Assembly (NCBI GenBank): GCA_944392705.1
Contig: CALXXO010000007.1
Coordinates: forward strand, 1 to 36,781
Origin: an uncultured Spirochaetaceae bacterium
GTDB taxonomy: Bacteria; Spirochaetota; Spirochaetia; Sphaerochaetales; Sphaerochaetaceae
Reading direction: 5' to 3'
DNA length: 36,781 nt
Numbering within the stretch: the first letter of the stretch is position 1; the number at the start of each line of letters is the position of its first letter. The notes beneath the pieces are model-generated. The model was given only the letters and a program-made list of their open reading frames with translations, was not told where the DNA came from and did not search any database. Made by a program: the position numbers and the translations under genes. This document shows positions 8,893 through 16,140 of the stretch, in pieces.

Positions 8893-8922
8893 TTGTTCTT
8901 TTCAGTTTTCCTCATGTATTAT
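8893..8922 (+). promoter_or_regulatory. candidate promoter of the Panacea-domain gene
   Basis: TTGTTC (8893-8898), an 18-base spacer and TATTAT (8917-8922) lie 55 bases before the ATG at 8978 on the plus strand. Confidence 0.4.
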
Positions 8923-8977
8923 TAAGCATAGCTAGTTGAATGAAGATAAAAGAACAATCAACAAGAAAGGATAAAAA

Positions 8978-9526
8978 ATGAAGACAAACCAGCAGAATCA
9001 AATACAAAGAGAGAGTGCTAAAAGAATAGCAAAAGACACATACAAAGCATCTCTAGTTTCTAGCAATATAGATAGTAAAGGAAAATATTCCATCTTTGAT
9101 ATTGCATCATGGTTTCTCTCCAAAGAGAGCATGACGCATAACAAGCTCCAGAAACTTTGCTACTACGCACAGGCATGGTGTTATGCCTTGTATGGTTATA
9201 AGTTGGCTGACACAATATTCGAAGCATGGGCATATGGCCCTACATCTCCAGAGCTTTATGACAAATATAAAGACTCTGGATTTGATCTGTTAGACAAGAA
9301 TAAAGAATGTACTGCGGTATTTGATTCCAAGGATTTCAGATTGCTTGAAAGGGTTTGGGTAACTTACGGAGATCAGACAGGAAATGCATTGGAAACGCTA
9401 TGCTATAATGAACTTCCTTGGAGAATTGCACGGTATGGACGCGCCCCTGGCGAAAGCTGCACAACTCCTATATCCCCTGAAATAATGCAATCATTCTACA
9501 AATCAATCTATTCAGGGGAGGATTAA
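8978..9526 (+). CDS. Panacea/DUF4065 (SocA-like) antitoxin-domain protein
   Basis: This 182-residue protein contains a Panacea domain (PF13274) from about residue 50 to 160. It shows the HNKLQKLCYYAQAWCYALYG helix, the FEAWAYGPTSPELYDKY motif and a C-terminal NELPWRIAR segment. Panacea proteins are antitoxin or adaptor domains found with many unrelated toxins; SocA is an adaptor that delivers a toxin for proteolysis. No toxin-sized reading frame fits in the 148-base gaps on either side, so it is an orphan here. AAGGA about 6 bases before the ATG supports the start. It is AT-rich (20 of 60 G+C in 9001-9060) and stands alone between minus-strand genes, consistent with acquisition by transfer. 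Confidence 0.85.
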   Translation: MKTNQQNQIQRESAKRIAKDTYKASLVSSNIDSKGKYSIFDIASWFLSKESMTHNKLQKLCYYAQAWCYALYGYKLADTIFEAWAYGPTSPELYDKYKDSGFDLLDKNKECTAVFDSKDFRLLERVWVTYGDQTGNALETLCYNELPWRIARYGRAPGESCTTPISPEIMQSFYKSIYSGED

Positions 9527-9624
9527 TAAACAGAACATCAGTACCATTAATTCATGCATAAATTCGAATATGGATATAAATCGATTCTAAGGAATACTTC
9601 ATTATTTAAGCTTATATTTTGATT

Positions 9625-9656
9625 AAAAATGCAGACCCCATAATGAGATCTGCATT
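9625..9656 (-). terminator. rho-independent terminator of the sialyltransferase-like gene
   Basis: On the minus strand an 8-bp stem AATGCAGA/TCTGCATT with a 13-base loop is followed by TTT (TTTTT counting the end of the stem) about 20 bases after the stop codon at 9675. On the plus strand the hairpin is followed by GAGCTTTT, so it may also stop transcription of the Panacea gene. Confidence 0.75.
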
Positions 9657-9674
9657 GAGCTTTTAAAGTTAAGA

Positions 9675-11339
9675 CTATTCAAGCCAAGGGAATACATCTG
9701 GCTTTGCCGGATCCCAGATAAATGTTCCAGGATGATCCTTGATATTAGTTACAGTGAATGTTCCATCTTCATTTGCAAGGATAGTCAGATCAGCTCTTCC
9801 GTTGTATGTCTCTGTATTTGTGTTGACTATACAAGAGATTGCAACCCCCGCTGCATTTTCAAATGTACTCGACTGGTAGCCACACATTACCACGTCATTG
9901 CGGAAGAAGTAGAACAGCTCAGCCGGAATGGAAGCATCAAGGCTTATGATTCCAAGCCTATCAAGGAGAGCTGCTTTGTTGGAATCGAAGTCCGCAGCAT
10001 ATCCAGGATGAGCTTTGTAATAGAATACATAATCATCACCATAGTACGTTGTCATGAATGTCAGATAATCTTCGAAATAGACTTCGCCAGCTGTTGATGT
10101 TCCGAGGAATATCATGATGCCCTTACCATTTTCATCAGCTTCTTCAAAGACAGATGAATCAAATTTATACATCTTCTGGAAAGCTGTTATTTCATCGGGA
10201 GATAAGGCTCCGAGGATACTATTCATATTAATCTGTGGTGCTCTATCATTTCCCTGTACCTTTTCGGTATATGCCTGTGAAGTTCCGAAAGCATCGGGAT
10301 TGTTTCTGTTCATAATCCATTCAATTTTCAGCTCTGGATCATTTATAAGAACAGGCATGAAATCTATCATCTGACGGTTTAAGGCCGGGAACAAACCTGT
10401 AAACTTGACAAATTCATCACTGTAGCCTTGTCCATTTAACGCTTTGACCTTTACAGAGTTCCATGCTTCCTCGACCTCTGAATAGAACGCCATTGAATTG
10501 TCAGGAGAAACACCTGTTCCGTATTTCTCTCTGAATATAGCTGGAGTTCCTGTGCCATCGGAGATTGCATAGACATCGAACTGATCAAATCCTATGCCAT
10601 TCTCAAGCATAAGATATGGAATCAGGAATGACTCGAAATCATTTATAAAAAGATGAAACACTGAATCTGAATTAAGCCCATGGAGATATCCAACATATTG
10701 ATGGAAAGCTTCAGTGAGCTCAAATAGTGCAATAGTATCGAGATTTGAACCATATTTACCACTGTCAGCAAATGGGTTCTTGATAATATTTGGAAGACAT
10801 TCATCCCAGTTGTATGCAGCAGATCTCTCTAGTGCCATGATTGTCGGTATTTGAGAATTAATTCCCAGTCCAAGTTCTTCTGCATATGCATTATCCTCAT
10901 CTGCCATGAAAAGGCTGAAGTAGGTGACAGGGACGGTAGCAGTAAGAAGTGCAATATTGTATTCATCTGCAGTGAGAATGTATTCGAAGTTCTCAAAGTC
11001 CGTTATGGTTCCGTCCGCTGTGTACTTAAGTGTTACCTGATGCTTTCCAAAGCTTCCGAGATCATAGTTGATATAATAACCATCTGCATCTTCAAGTATT
11101 TCGCATTCATCGGTTTTAATGCTGACAGGAAGCTCCATGCCGTTGATAAGTGCCGACTGAACTACAACGCTATCAGCATTATTGGTTTCAACGCTATCAG
11201 AAGAAAGGTTTATTCTGACTGTTGTGCTCGATGCCGTTGTGCTTACTTCCTCGGCTCTGTCCCAGTTGACGAAGAAGTCACAGCTACTGACAAGAAGGAG
11301 AATGAGCAGGATTGATATTATGCTAGAGATTCTTTTCAT
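9675..11339 (-). CDS. lipoprotein with GT80-like sialyltransferase domain
   Basis: This 554-residue protein starts with a lipoprotein signal ending LLVSSC, lipidated Cys20. A beta-rich Ig-like region at about 40-125 is followed by a region that I can align by eye with the GT80 sialyltransferases of Pasteurella (PM0188) and Photobacterium. The candidate catalytic residues are all present: D261 in SDGTG, H444 in YYKAHPG, E474 in SIPAELF and S490-S491 in YQSSTF. The order and spacing, the preceding FLGTSTAG loop and the terminal FIWDP also match. The Photobacterium enzymes share the lipoprotein-plus-Ig layout. A tryptophan present in the Pasteurella loop (GTTTWEG) is Ala here, so acceptor use may differ. 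Expected reaction is transfer of a CMP-activated nonulosonate to a glycan, but how the donor reaches a periplasmic enzyme is unclear. SD AAGGAGG is ideal. Probably co-transcribed with the barrel gene 11 bases upstream. Confidence 0.75.
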   Translation of the reverse strand: MKRISSIISILLILLLVSSCDFFVNWDRAEEVSTTASSTTVRINLSSDSVETNNADSVVVQSALINGMELPVSIKTDECEILEDADGYYINYDLGSFGKHQVTLKYTADGTITDFENFEYILTADEYNIALLTATVPVTYFSLFMADEDNAYAEELGLGINSQIPTIMALERSAAYNWDECLPNIIKNPFADSGKYGSNLDTIALFELTEAFHQYVGYLHGLNSDSVFHLFINDFESFLIPYLMLENGIGFDQFDVYAISDGTGTPAIFREKYGTGVSPDNSMAFYSEVEEAWNSVKVKALNGQGYSDEFVKFTGLFPALNRQMIDFMPVLINDPELKIEWIMNRNNPDAFGTSQAYTEKVQGNDRAPQINMNSILGALSPDEITAFQKMYKFDSSVFEEADENGKGIMIFLGTSTAGEVYFEDYLTFMTTYYGDDYVFYYKAHPGYAADFDSNKAALLDRLGIISLDASIPAELFYFFRNDVVMCGYQSSTFENAAGVAISCIVNTNTETYNGRADLTILANEDGTFTVTNIKDHPGTFIWDPAKPDVFPWLE

Positions 11340-11350
11340 GTTCTTCCTCC

Positions 11351-11893
11351 TTAATAGAGATAGCTTACAGCCACACCACAGGACAGCAGGTGCTTGTCAA
11401 AGGCGACAGTGCTGCTTGATTTACCATATCCGGATACAAGTGGAAGTGAATAATCTAGCAGCAGACTGACTCCAAGATGCTCAATCGGCTTGAATTCAAA
11501 TCCGCATCCGAGTGACATTCCGAACTCTGTTGATGCGATATCATTGAAAATGTAGATGATATCAAATACTCCGACTCGTGGCTCGATTGCGAACCATGAT
11601 GTTATGTCGAAGCTGAAAATAGCAGCCACATCGAGGTGCAATGGATTGAAATCCGTCAATCCATCGAATGTAAATCCATATCCGATGGAGTATCCAATTC
11701 CAAACATTCTATTTTCATCAAAGAAGTTAGAACCAGATACGGAGAGAATCAGTTCCTGAGCATTTACAGGATTGCTATCGGATTCTAAGTATCCTGAATA
11801 ATCGAACTGTACTCCGATTCTGCCTGCATCTGGAGCTGCAAACAGCGTAGACATTGCCAGTAGTAGTGCTGTTACAACAATTAAGCGTTTCAT
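11351..11893 (-). CDS. small secreted beta-barrel-like protein
   Basis: This 180-residue protein has a cleavable signal peptide (hydrophobic core VVTALLLAMSTLFA, cut near AAPDA). The remaining sequence has eight or so amphipathic strands with frequent aromatic residues and a C-terminal AVSYLY, consistent with a small eight-stranded outer-membrane barrel. The family is unrecognised. AGGAGT lies about 5 bases before the ATG. It is the first gene of a probable two-gene unit with the sialyltransferase-like lipoprotein; its stop codon overlaps that gene's ribosome-binding site. Confidence 0.7.
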   Translation of the reverse strand: MKRLIVVTALLLAMSTLFAAPDAGRIGVQFDYSGYLESDSNPVNAQELILSVSGSNFFDENRMFGIGYSIGYGFTFDGLTDFNPLHLDVAAIFSFDITSWFAIEPRVGVFDIIYIFNDIASTEFGMSLGCGFEFKPIEHLGVSLLLDYSLPLVSGYGKSSSTVAFDKHLLSCGVAVSYLY

Positions 11894-11921
11894 GTTGACT
11901 CCTGTTATGGAGAATTAGGCC

Positions 11922-11943
11922 TTATGCAATAAGTTCTGCATAA
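11922..11943. promoter_or_regulatory. perfect 7-bp inverted repeat, possible operator
   Basis: TTATGCA and TGCATAA are separated by 8 bases (22 bases in all). The repeat lies in the 189-base divergent intergenic region between the barrel/sialyltransferase unit and the UDP-galactopyranose mutase gene, 29 bases upstream of the barrel gene ATG. The two-fold symmetry and half-site spacing suit a dimeric regulator. No regulator gene lies next to it. Confidence 0.4.
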
Positions 11944-12041
11944 AATCCTCAGACTCCTCCCTACAAAGAGATTCTAATGCATGGAATCCAGAAAAGCCAT
12001 GTAATTTGCACTTTGTGGAGATTTTCTGCAAGCTAATGTCA

Positions 12042-12047
12042 TATAAT
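12042..12047 (+). promoter_or_regulatory. candidate -10 box of the glf gene
   Basis: A perfect TATAAT lies 35 bases before the ATG at 12083 on the plus strand. I see no good -35 at 16-18 bases, so this is a partial match only. Confidence 0.35.
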
Positions 12048-12082
12048 TTAGAACACCTTGTTTTTGGTAAAAAGAGGTTCAG

Positions 12083-13186
12083 ATGAAGAAGCATTATGAT
12101 TACCTTATCGTAGGAACAGGATTATATGGAGCCGTATTCGCTCATGAAGCAATCAAGAAAGGGAAAAGTGTGCTGATGCTTGAGCGAAGGGCTCATGCTG
12201 GTGGGAATATATATACAGAGGTGAAAGATGGGATAACCATCCATAAATATGGTGCCCATATCTTCCATACTTCTATCAAGGAGGTGTGGAACTATGTGAA
12301 TGATTTGGTTCCTTTCAGACCATTCATAAATTCTCCAATTGCTGATTACCATGGCCACATCTACAATATGCCTTTCAACATGAATACATTTGCCAGAATG
12401 TGGGATATCTCAAAGCCTGAAGAAGCAAAAAGAATCATCGAGGAGCAGCGAAAGGAAATTAATGGAGTTCCTCAGAATCTTGAGGAGCAGGCAATTTCTC
12501 TGGTTGGAAGGGACGTTTATGAAAAGCTTATAAAAGGCTACACGGAGAAGCAATGGGGAAGGGATTGCAAGGAGCTTCCTCCTGAGATAATAAAGCGGGT
12601 ACCAATCAGATTCACCTATGATAACAATTACTTTACAGACCCGTATCAGGGAATTCCTGAAACGGGATATACATCTTTGATTAACAAATTGATTGATGGT
12701 GCTGATATTCTTCTCAACACAGATTATCTTCTTGAAAAAGAACGATGGGATGAAATGGCTGATTTCATCCTTTATACAGGCTGCCTGGATGCATTCTTTG
12801 GTTTCTCCGAGGGAAAGCTGCAGTACAGGTCCGAGGTATTCGAAGAAGAAAGAATAGAAAAAGAAGATTTTCAGGGCAATGCAGTTGTCAACTATACGGA
12901 CAGAGAAACTCCATGGACGAGAATAATCGAGCATAAGCATTTTTCAAAAGAACAGTCACCTGTTACATGGATTAGCCGGGAATATCCTGTTGATTACGAG
13001 AAAACAGGGGAGCCTTTCTATCCGATAAACGATGAAAGAAATAAGAAGCTTTACTCAATCTACAAGCGCATGGCAGATAATGAACCAAAGCTCATTATAG
13101 GTGGTAGGCTTGCAGATTATGCTTACTACGATATGGATAAAACGGTTGCGGCAGCTTTAGCAAAAGCGCGGACTGTCATTTGTTAG
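12083..13186 (+). CDS. glf: UDP-galactopyranose mutase
   Basis: This 367-residue flavoenzyme interconverts UDP-galactopyranose and UDP-galactofuranose in the cytoplasm. It has the FAD-binding G11-T-G-L-Y-G16 motif followed by the acidic residue pair in LMLERRAHAGGN, the family motif HKYGAHIFHTS, the RPFINSP and YNMPFNMNTF segments, the GYTEKQWGRDCKELP stretch and a final KLIIGGRLADYAYYDMD block. Length is normal for bacterial Glf. AGAGG lies 5 bases before the ATG. It supplies the galactofuranose donor for the surface glycan made by the neighbouring transferases. Its last 11 bases overlap the end of the convergent LicD gene. Confidence 0.97.
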   Translation: MKKHYDYLIVGTGLYGAVFAHEAIKKGKSVLMLERRAHAGGNIYTEVKDGITIHKYGAHIFHTSIKEVWNYVNDLVPFRPFINSPIADYHGHIYNMPFNMNTFARMWDISKPEEAKRIIEEQRKEINGVPQNLEEQAISLVGRDVYEKLIKGYTEKQWGRDCKELPPEIIKRVPIRFTYDNNYFTDPYQGIPETGYTSLINKLIDGADILLNTDYLLEKERWDEMADFILYTGCLDAFFGFSEGKLQYRSEVFEEERIEKEDFQGNAVVNYTDRETPWTRIIEHKHFSKEQSPVTWISREYPVDYEKTGEPFYPINDERNKKLYSIYKRMADNEPKLIIGGRLADYAYYDMDKTVAAALAKARTVIC

Positions 13187-14000
13187 GATCTTTCCATCTG
13201 ATCATCATGCAATGTGTCGCAAGCTTCCTTTTCCATTTTGGAGGAAGCTGCATATAGTCGCCATATATCTGTGTAAGCAATTCTTTATATCTCGCAGGAG
13301 CGGGGTATTCTTTTCCCTCGAATGGAAGCATGACCGTTTCCTTGAAATACTCAGTTTTATAGAAAAGCTTTGAGATACTCTTTGCTGATGTTGGACTCTT
13401 GACTAGTTCGCTTGGAGTATTGCAGCGATGGAGGGCCATCAGTTTCAGTGAGAATGTATTTGGCTTTTCCTTGAAATCCTTGAATGATGTTTCATTCTGG
13501 ATAAGGTTGAATCCTATCAGCTTTATTTTTCCTATGATTGTTGACTGATGGTAGAGTGCACACCATTGCTGGTGAAGTGTTTTTACCTCTTCCGGGATAT
13601 TCTTTATATTTTCATCATTGACATAATCCAGAACAAAAACATCTAGCCATATACCGAAATCTGGGATCTGTTTAAGGAACCTCTCTCTGACTTCAGTTTT
13701 CAGGGAAACGATTTTTGTCATGAAATATGGATAATCGTCGCGGTTCTCGTATGACCACAGACGGAATTCTGGTTTGCAGTGATTATTGAATTCCTTTTTG
13801 AGGATTTCATAATCATCTCTGAAAATCCAGATATCTATATCATCATCCCAGGGAATGAAACCTTGGTGTCTGACTGCACCAAGAAGGGTGCCATATGCAA
13901 GATAGTACTTGATTCCAAGTATCTTGCAGACTCTCGTCACCTCATCGAGTATTTCAATTCCGATCTGTTTCCTTTCTTCCAGTGTCAATGATATAGCCAT
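13176..14000 (-). CDS. LicD family phosphotransferase
   Basis: This 274-residue protein contains the LicD signature YYLAYGTLLGAVRHQGFIPWDDDID near its N-terminus, with the nucleotidyltransferase-type acidic cluster DDDID. LicD proteins transfer phosphocholine, or in the FKRP/FKTN branch phosphoribitol, from a CDP-activated donor to a glycan. Here no choline kinase or LicC is seen, but a TarI-like cytidylyltransferase lies 11 kb away in the same locus. I start at the ATG at 14000, close to the usual LTLEERKQIGIEIL beginning, in place of an in-frame GTG at 14054. No Shine-Dalgarno is present at either, but a good promoter places the transcription start next to the ATG. It ends tail-to-tail inside glf. 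Confidence 0.88.
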   Translation of the reverse strand: MAISLTLEERKQIGIEILDEVTRVCKILGIKYYLAYGTLLGAVRHQGFIPWDDDIDIWIFRDDYEILKKEFNNHCKPEFRLWSYENRDDYPYFMTKIVSLKTEVRERFLKQIPDFGIWLDVFVLDYVNDENIKNIPEEVKTLHQQWCALYHQSTIIGKIKLIGFNLIQNETSFKDFKEKPNTFSLKLMALHRCNTPSELVKSPTSAKSISKLFYKTEYFKETVMLPFEGKEYPAPARYKELLTQIYGDYMQLPPKWKRKLATHCMMIRWKDPNK

Positions 14001-14010
14001 AGTCTTGACT

Positions 14011-14040
14011 ATATTAAAGGATTTAGGTTTTTTACAGCAA
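14011..14040 (-). promoter_or_regulatory. candidate sigma70 promoter of licD-like gene
   Basis: On the minus strand TTGCTG (14040-14035), an 18-base spacer and TAATAT (14016-14011) lie 10 bases before the ATG at 14000. This predicts a leader of only a few bases. The -35 and spacing are identical to the candidate promoter of the YhhQ-type transporter. Confidence 0.45.
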
Positions 14041-14076
14041 CTGTAATGATTCACATTATCGTGTATGATGATGCCG

Positions 14077-14082
14077 TATAAT
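14077..14082 (+). promoter_or_regulatory. candidate -10 box of the DUF4422 gene
   Basis: TATAAT lies 19 bases before the TTG start at 14102 on the plus strand. A TTCACA hexamer is 21 bases further upstream, too far for a standard spacer, so the assignment is weak. Confidence 0.3.
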
Positions 14083-14101
14083 CTTTTTACGAGGTCCTCG
14101 A

Positions 14102-14881
14102 TTGACAGTATTTGTAGTTACACATAAGGAGATTCCGGATGATTTCCCTGCTGGATACGAAATCATTCAGGTAGGAGCTGAAGGAAAAAAGCACTTTTCT
14201 TCATTTTCAGATGATTCCGGAGATAATATTTCTTTCAAAAATCCGAATTACTGTGAACTTACAGCCCAGTACTGGATATGGAAGAATTATCAGGATGATA
14301 TCGTAGGACTTTGTCATTATCGGAGATTCTTTTTTTCATGGCCTAAATATCTTCTTAGAACACTATTGGGGATAAGGACTTCGATGATTCCGGAGAAATA
14401 TATTCTGGATATTCTAAGGAACCATGATGCGATAGTCACCTTGCCGAGTTTCCTAAGCAAAACTGTCCGTGAACGATATGCAATCTCACATTATATTGAA
14501 GATCTGGAAAAAGCAGAGAAGGCTATTCAGGAGAAATATCCAGACTATATTGAATCGTTCAATACTGTCATGAACGGACGTAAATATCATTATGGCAACA
14601 TGATTATCTGTAAGAAGGAACTTTTCGATTCGTATTCAGAATGGCTTTTTGATATCCTCTTTGAAGTTGAGAAAGATACTGATTTAAGCAACAGAGTTCC
14701 GTATCAGCAGAGAGCATATGGCTTTCTGTCTGAAAGACTGATGGATGTATTTCTCCTTGCCAATAATGTGAAATGCAAAGAGCTTCCTGTAATTGTTACA
14801 GATGAACCTCTTCTGATTGTTCAGACCATTAGGTTCCTGAAGCGTAAAATCAAGAGGATATTTGTACCTCCTGCAAAATAA
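14102..14881 (+). CDS. DUF4422 glycosyltransferase-like protein
   Basis: This 259-residue protein matches DUF4422 (PF14393), a family common in capsule and exopolysaccharide loci and thought to be glycosyltransferases. It has the N-terminal FVVTHKEIP strand, the NPNYCELTAQYWIWKN motif, GLCHYRRFFFSWPKY and RAYGFLSERLMDVFLL. The start is a TTG, supported by GAGGT about 7 bases upstream and by the family's usual start a few residues before VVTHK. A T7 run at 14330-14336 encodes the FFF of the RRFFF motif. Its stop codon is directly followed by the stop codon of the convergent GT4 gene, with no base between. Confidence 0.85.
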   Translation: MTVFVVTHKEIPDDFPAGYEIIQVGAEGKKHFSSFSDDSGDNISFKNPNYCELTAQYWIWKNYQDDIVGLCHYRRFFFSWPKYLLRTLLGIRTSMIPEKYILDILRNHDAIVTLPSFLSKTVRERYAISHYIEDLEKAEKAIQEKYPDYIESFNTVMNGRKYHYGNMIICKKELFDSYSEWLFDILFEVEKDTDLSNRVPYQQRAYGFLSERLMDVFLLANNVKCKELPVIVTDEPLLIVQTIRFLKRKIKRIFVPPAK

Positions 14882-16024
14882 TCATTTCACTTTGTCGAAG
14901 ATAGCAAGAAGGCTATCTGCAAAATGTGATAGGGAATACTTCTCAACGCTCTTCTTTGCATTTGAAGCTATTTGCAATCTGTAATCCTTTTTATCAACAA
15001 GAGGAAGTGCTTTCTCAAGGAATTCTTTATCGGAAGAGAATGCGAAGCCATTGAAACCTTCAATTAGTGATTCTGCCAAAGCTTCATCTTTTCTGCACAC
15101 TATTGGATGCCCGCTTGCAAGGGCTTCGATATATGTTAGTCCCTGTATTTCACTTGTTGAACTTGAGATGAATATGTCACCGGCATCATAATACTTCCAG
15201 ATGATTTCCATCGGGATGTTTCCAGCAAACTTAATATAATCATTCATATCAAGCGCATTTACCATATCTTCAAGCTTCTGCCTTTCTGTTCCATCCCCGA
15301 CAATGAGCATTCTGGTATTATTCCGATTCTTGTGCATCGATACGAAGTGGGTTATTGATTCTTCGACGTTTTTCTCTTCGCTTAACCGGCATATTGATAC
15401 AAATACAATATCTGAATCAGTGAAACCAAAAGATGCCCTTAATGCCTTTCTTTCATTTTCTGGACATTTCTGGCCAAGCATATCTATATCAAGGCCAACA
15501 GGAATGATTGACATTTCATTCTCTGTCCCATATCTCTTCAGCAGATTATATATCTTTGAAGTAGGGCAGATTATATAATCCACATCCTTGAGCAATTTGG
15601 GGATGAAAGTATTTGTAGCCCATTCCCATAGGTGTTCATTCTTTGTGAAGTGGATTCCATAAGCATCAAAATCAGTATGGCACGTGTGTACCAAAGGAAT
15701 TTCCAGCTTCTTTGCAATCCTCTTTGCAAAAATCATTGTGAAGAACTCGCACTGGGAATGCACGATATCAGGTTTCCATTCTAGTATGTCTTTCAACAGG
15801 TGATCATGGATTGCAATGGAAGCATATGAATCCTTATAAAGCTGAGGGAAATTGCTTTTGATGTAATAAACATCATCCTTGAAGAAGGATTCCTTTTCCG
15901 AAGAGATTGTAAGAATACGAACTTCATGTCCCTTGGCTTCAAGTGCTTTCTTTTCATTTATGACAGCCAAAGTCACGCCGCATCTAAGCGGGAGATAAAA
16001 TTCTGTTGTTATAAGGATCTTCAC
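14882..16024 (-). CDS. GT4 glycosyltransferase, diacylglycerol-glucosyltransferase-like
   Basis: This 380-residue GT-B enzyme has an N-terminal acceptor domain (ITTEFYLPLRCGVTLAVINE; PDIVHSQCEFF; HTCHTDFDAY) and a C-terminal donor domain with SICRLSEEKNVEESI, IVGDGTERQKLE and the E-x7-E motif in SEIQGLTYIEALASGHP. The closest characterised relatives I can recall are 1,2-diacylglycerol 3-glucosyltransferases and other GT4 retaining transferases. It could therefore act on a lipid or on the growing glycan. The gene is on the minus strand, tail-to-tail with DUF4422, and divergent from the next GT4 gene with a 116-base gap between them. Confidence 0.85.
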   Translation of the reverse strand: MKILITTEFYLPLRCGVTLAVINEKKALEAKGHEVRILTISSEKESFFKDDVYYIKSNFPQLYKDSYASIAIHDHLLKDILEWKPDIVHSQCEFFTMIFAKRIAKKLEIPLVHTCHTDFDAYGIHFTKNEHLWEWATNTFIPKLLKDVDYIICPTSKIYNLLKRYGTENEMSIIPVGLDIDMLGQKCPENERKALRASFGFTDSDIVFVSICRLSEEKNVEESITHFVSMHKNRNNTRMLIVGDGTERQKLEDMVNALDMNDYIKFAGNIPMEIIWKYYDAGDIFISSSTSEIQGLTYIEALASGHPIVCRKDEALAESLIEGFNGFAFSSDKEFLEKALPLVDKKDYRLQIASNAKKSVEKYSLSHFADSLLAIFDKVK

Positions 16025-16140
16025 GTTTGCTTCCTATTTCCTCTTGAGGAGTTTATCATTGTATAAATAAGCTGTAAATGCGAGAATCAGATACAGTAAT
16101 CTGAAGTTCTGATTATTTCCATTGAGTATATGGGGGCACA

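Noticed and set aside
10851-11315. 154-codon open frame on the plus strand opposite the sialyltransferase-like gene
   Set aside because: Low-complexity, Cys/Ile-rich composition typical of an antisense shadow; no ribosome-binding site; the minus-strand protein has clear domain motifs.
12410-12940. 176-codon open frame on the minus strand opposite glf
   Set aside because: Lies wholly inside an unmistakable UDP-galactopyranose mutase gene and has no recognisable motif or start signal.
13176-14000. LicD as part of a phosphocholine (licABC) system
   Set aside because: No choline kinase, choline permease or LicC-type gene is present in the window, so phosphocholine was not assigned.
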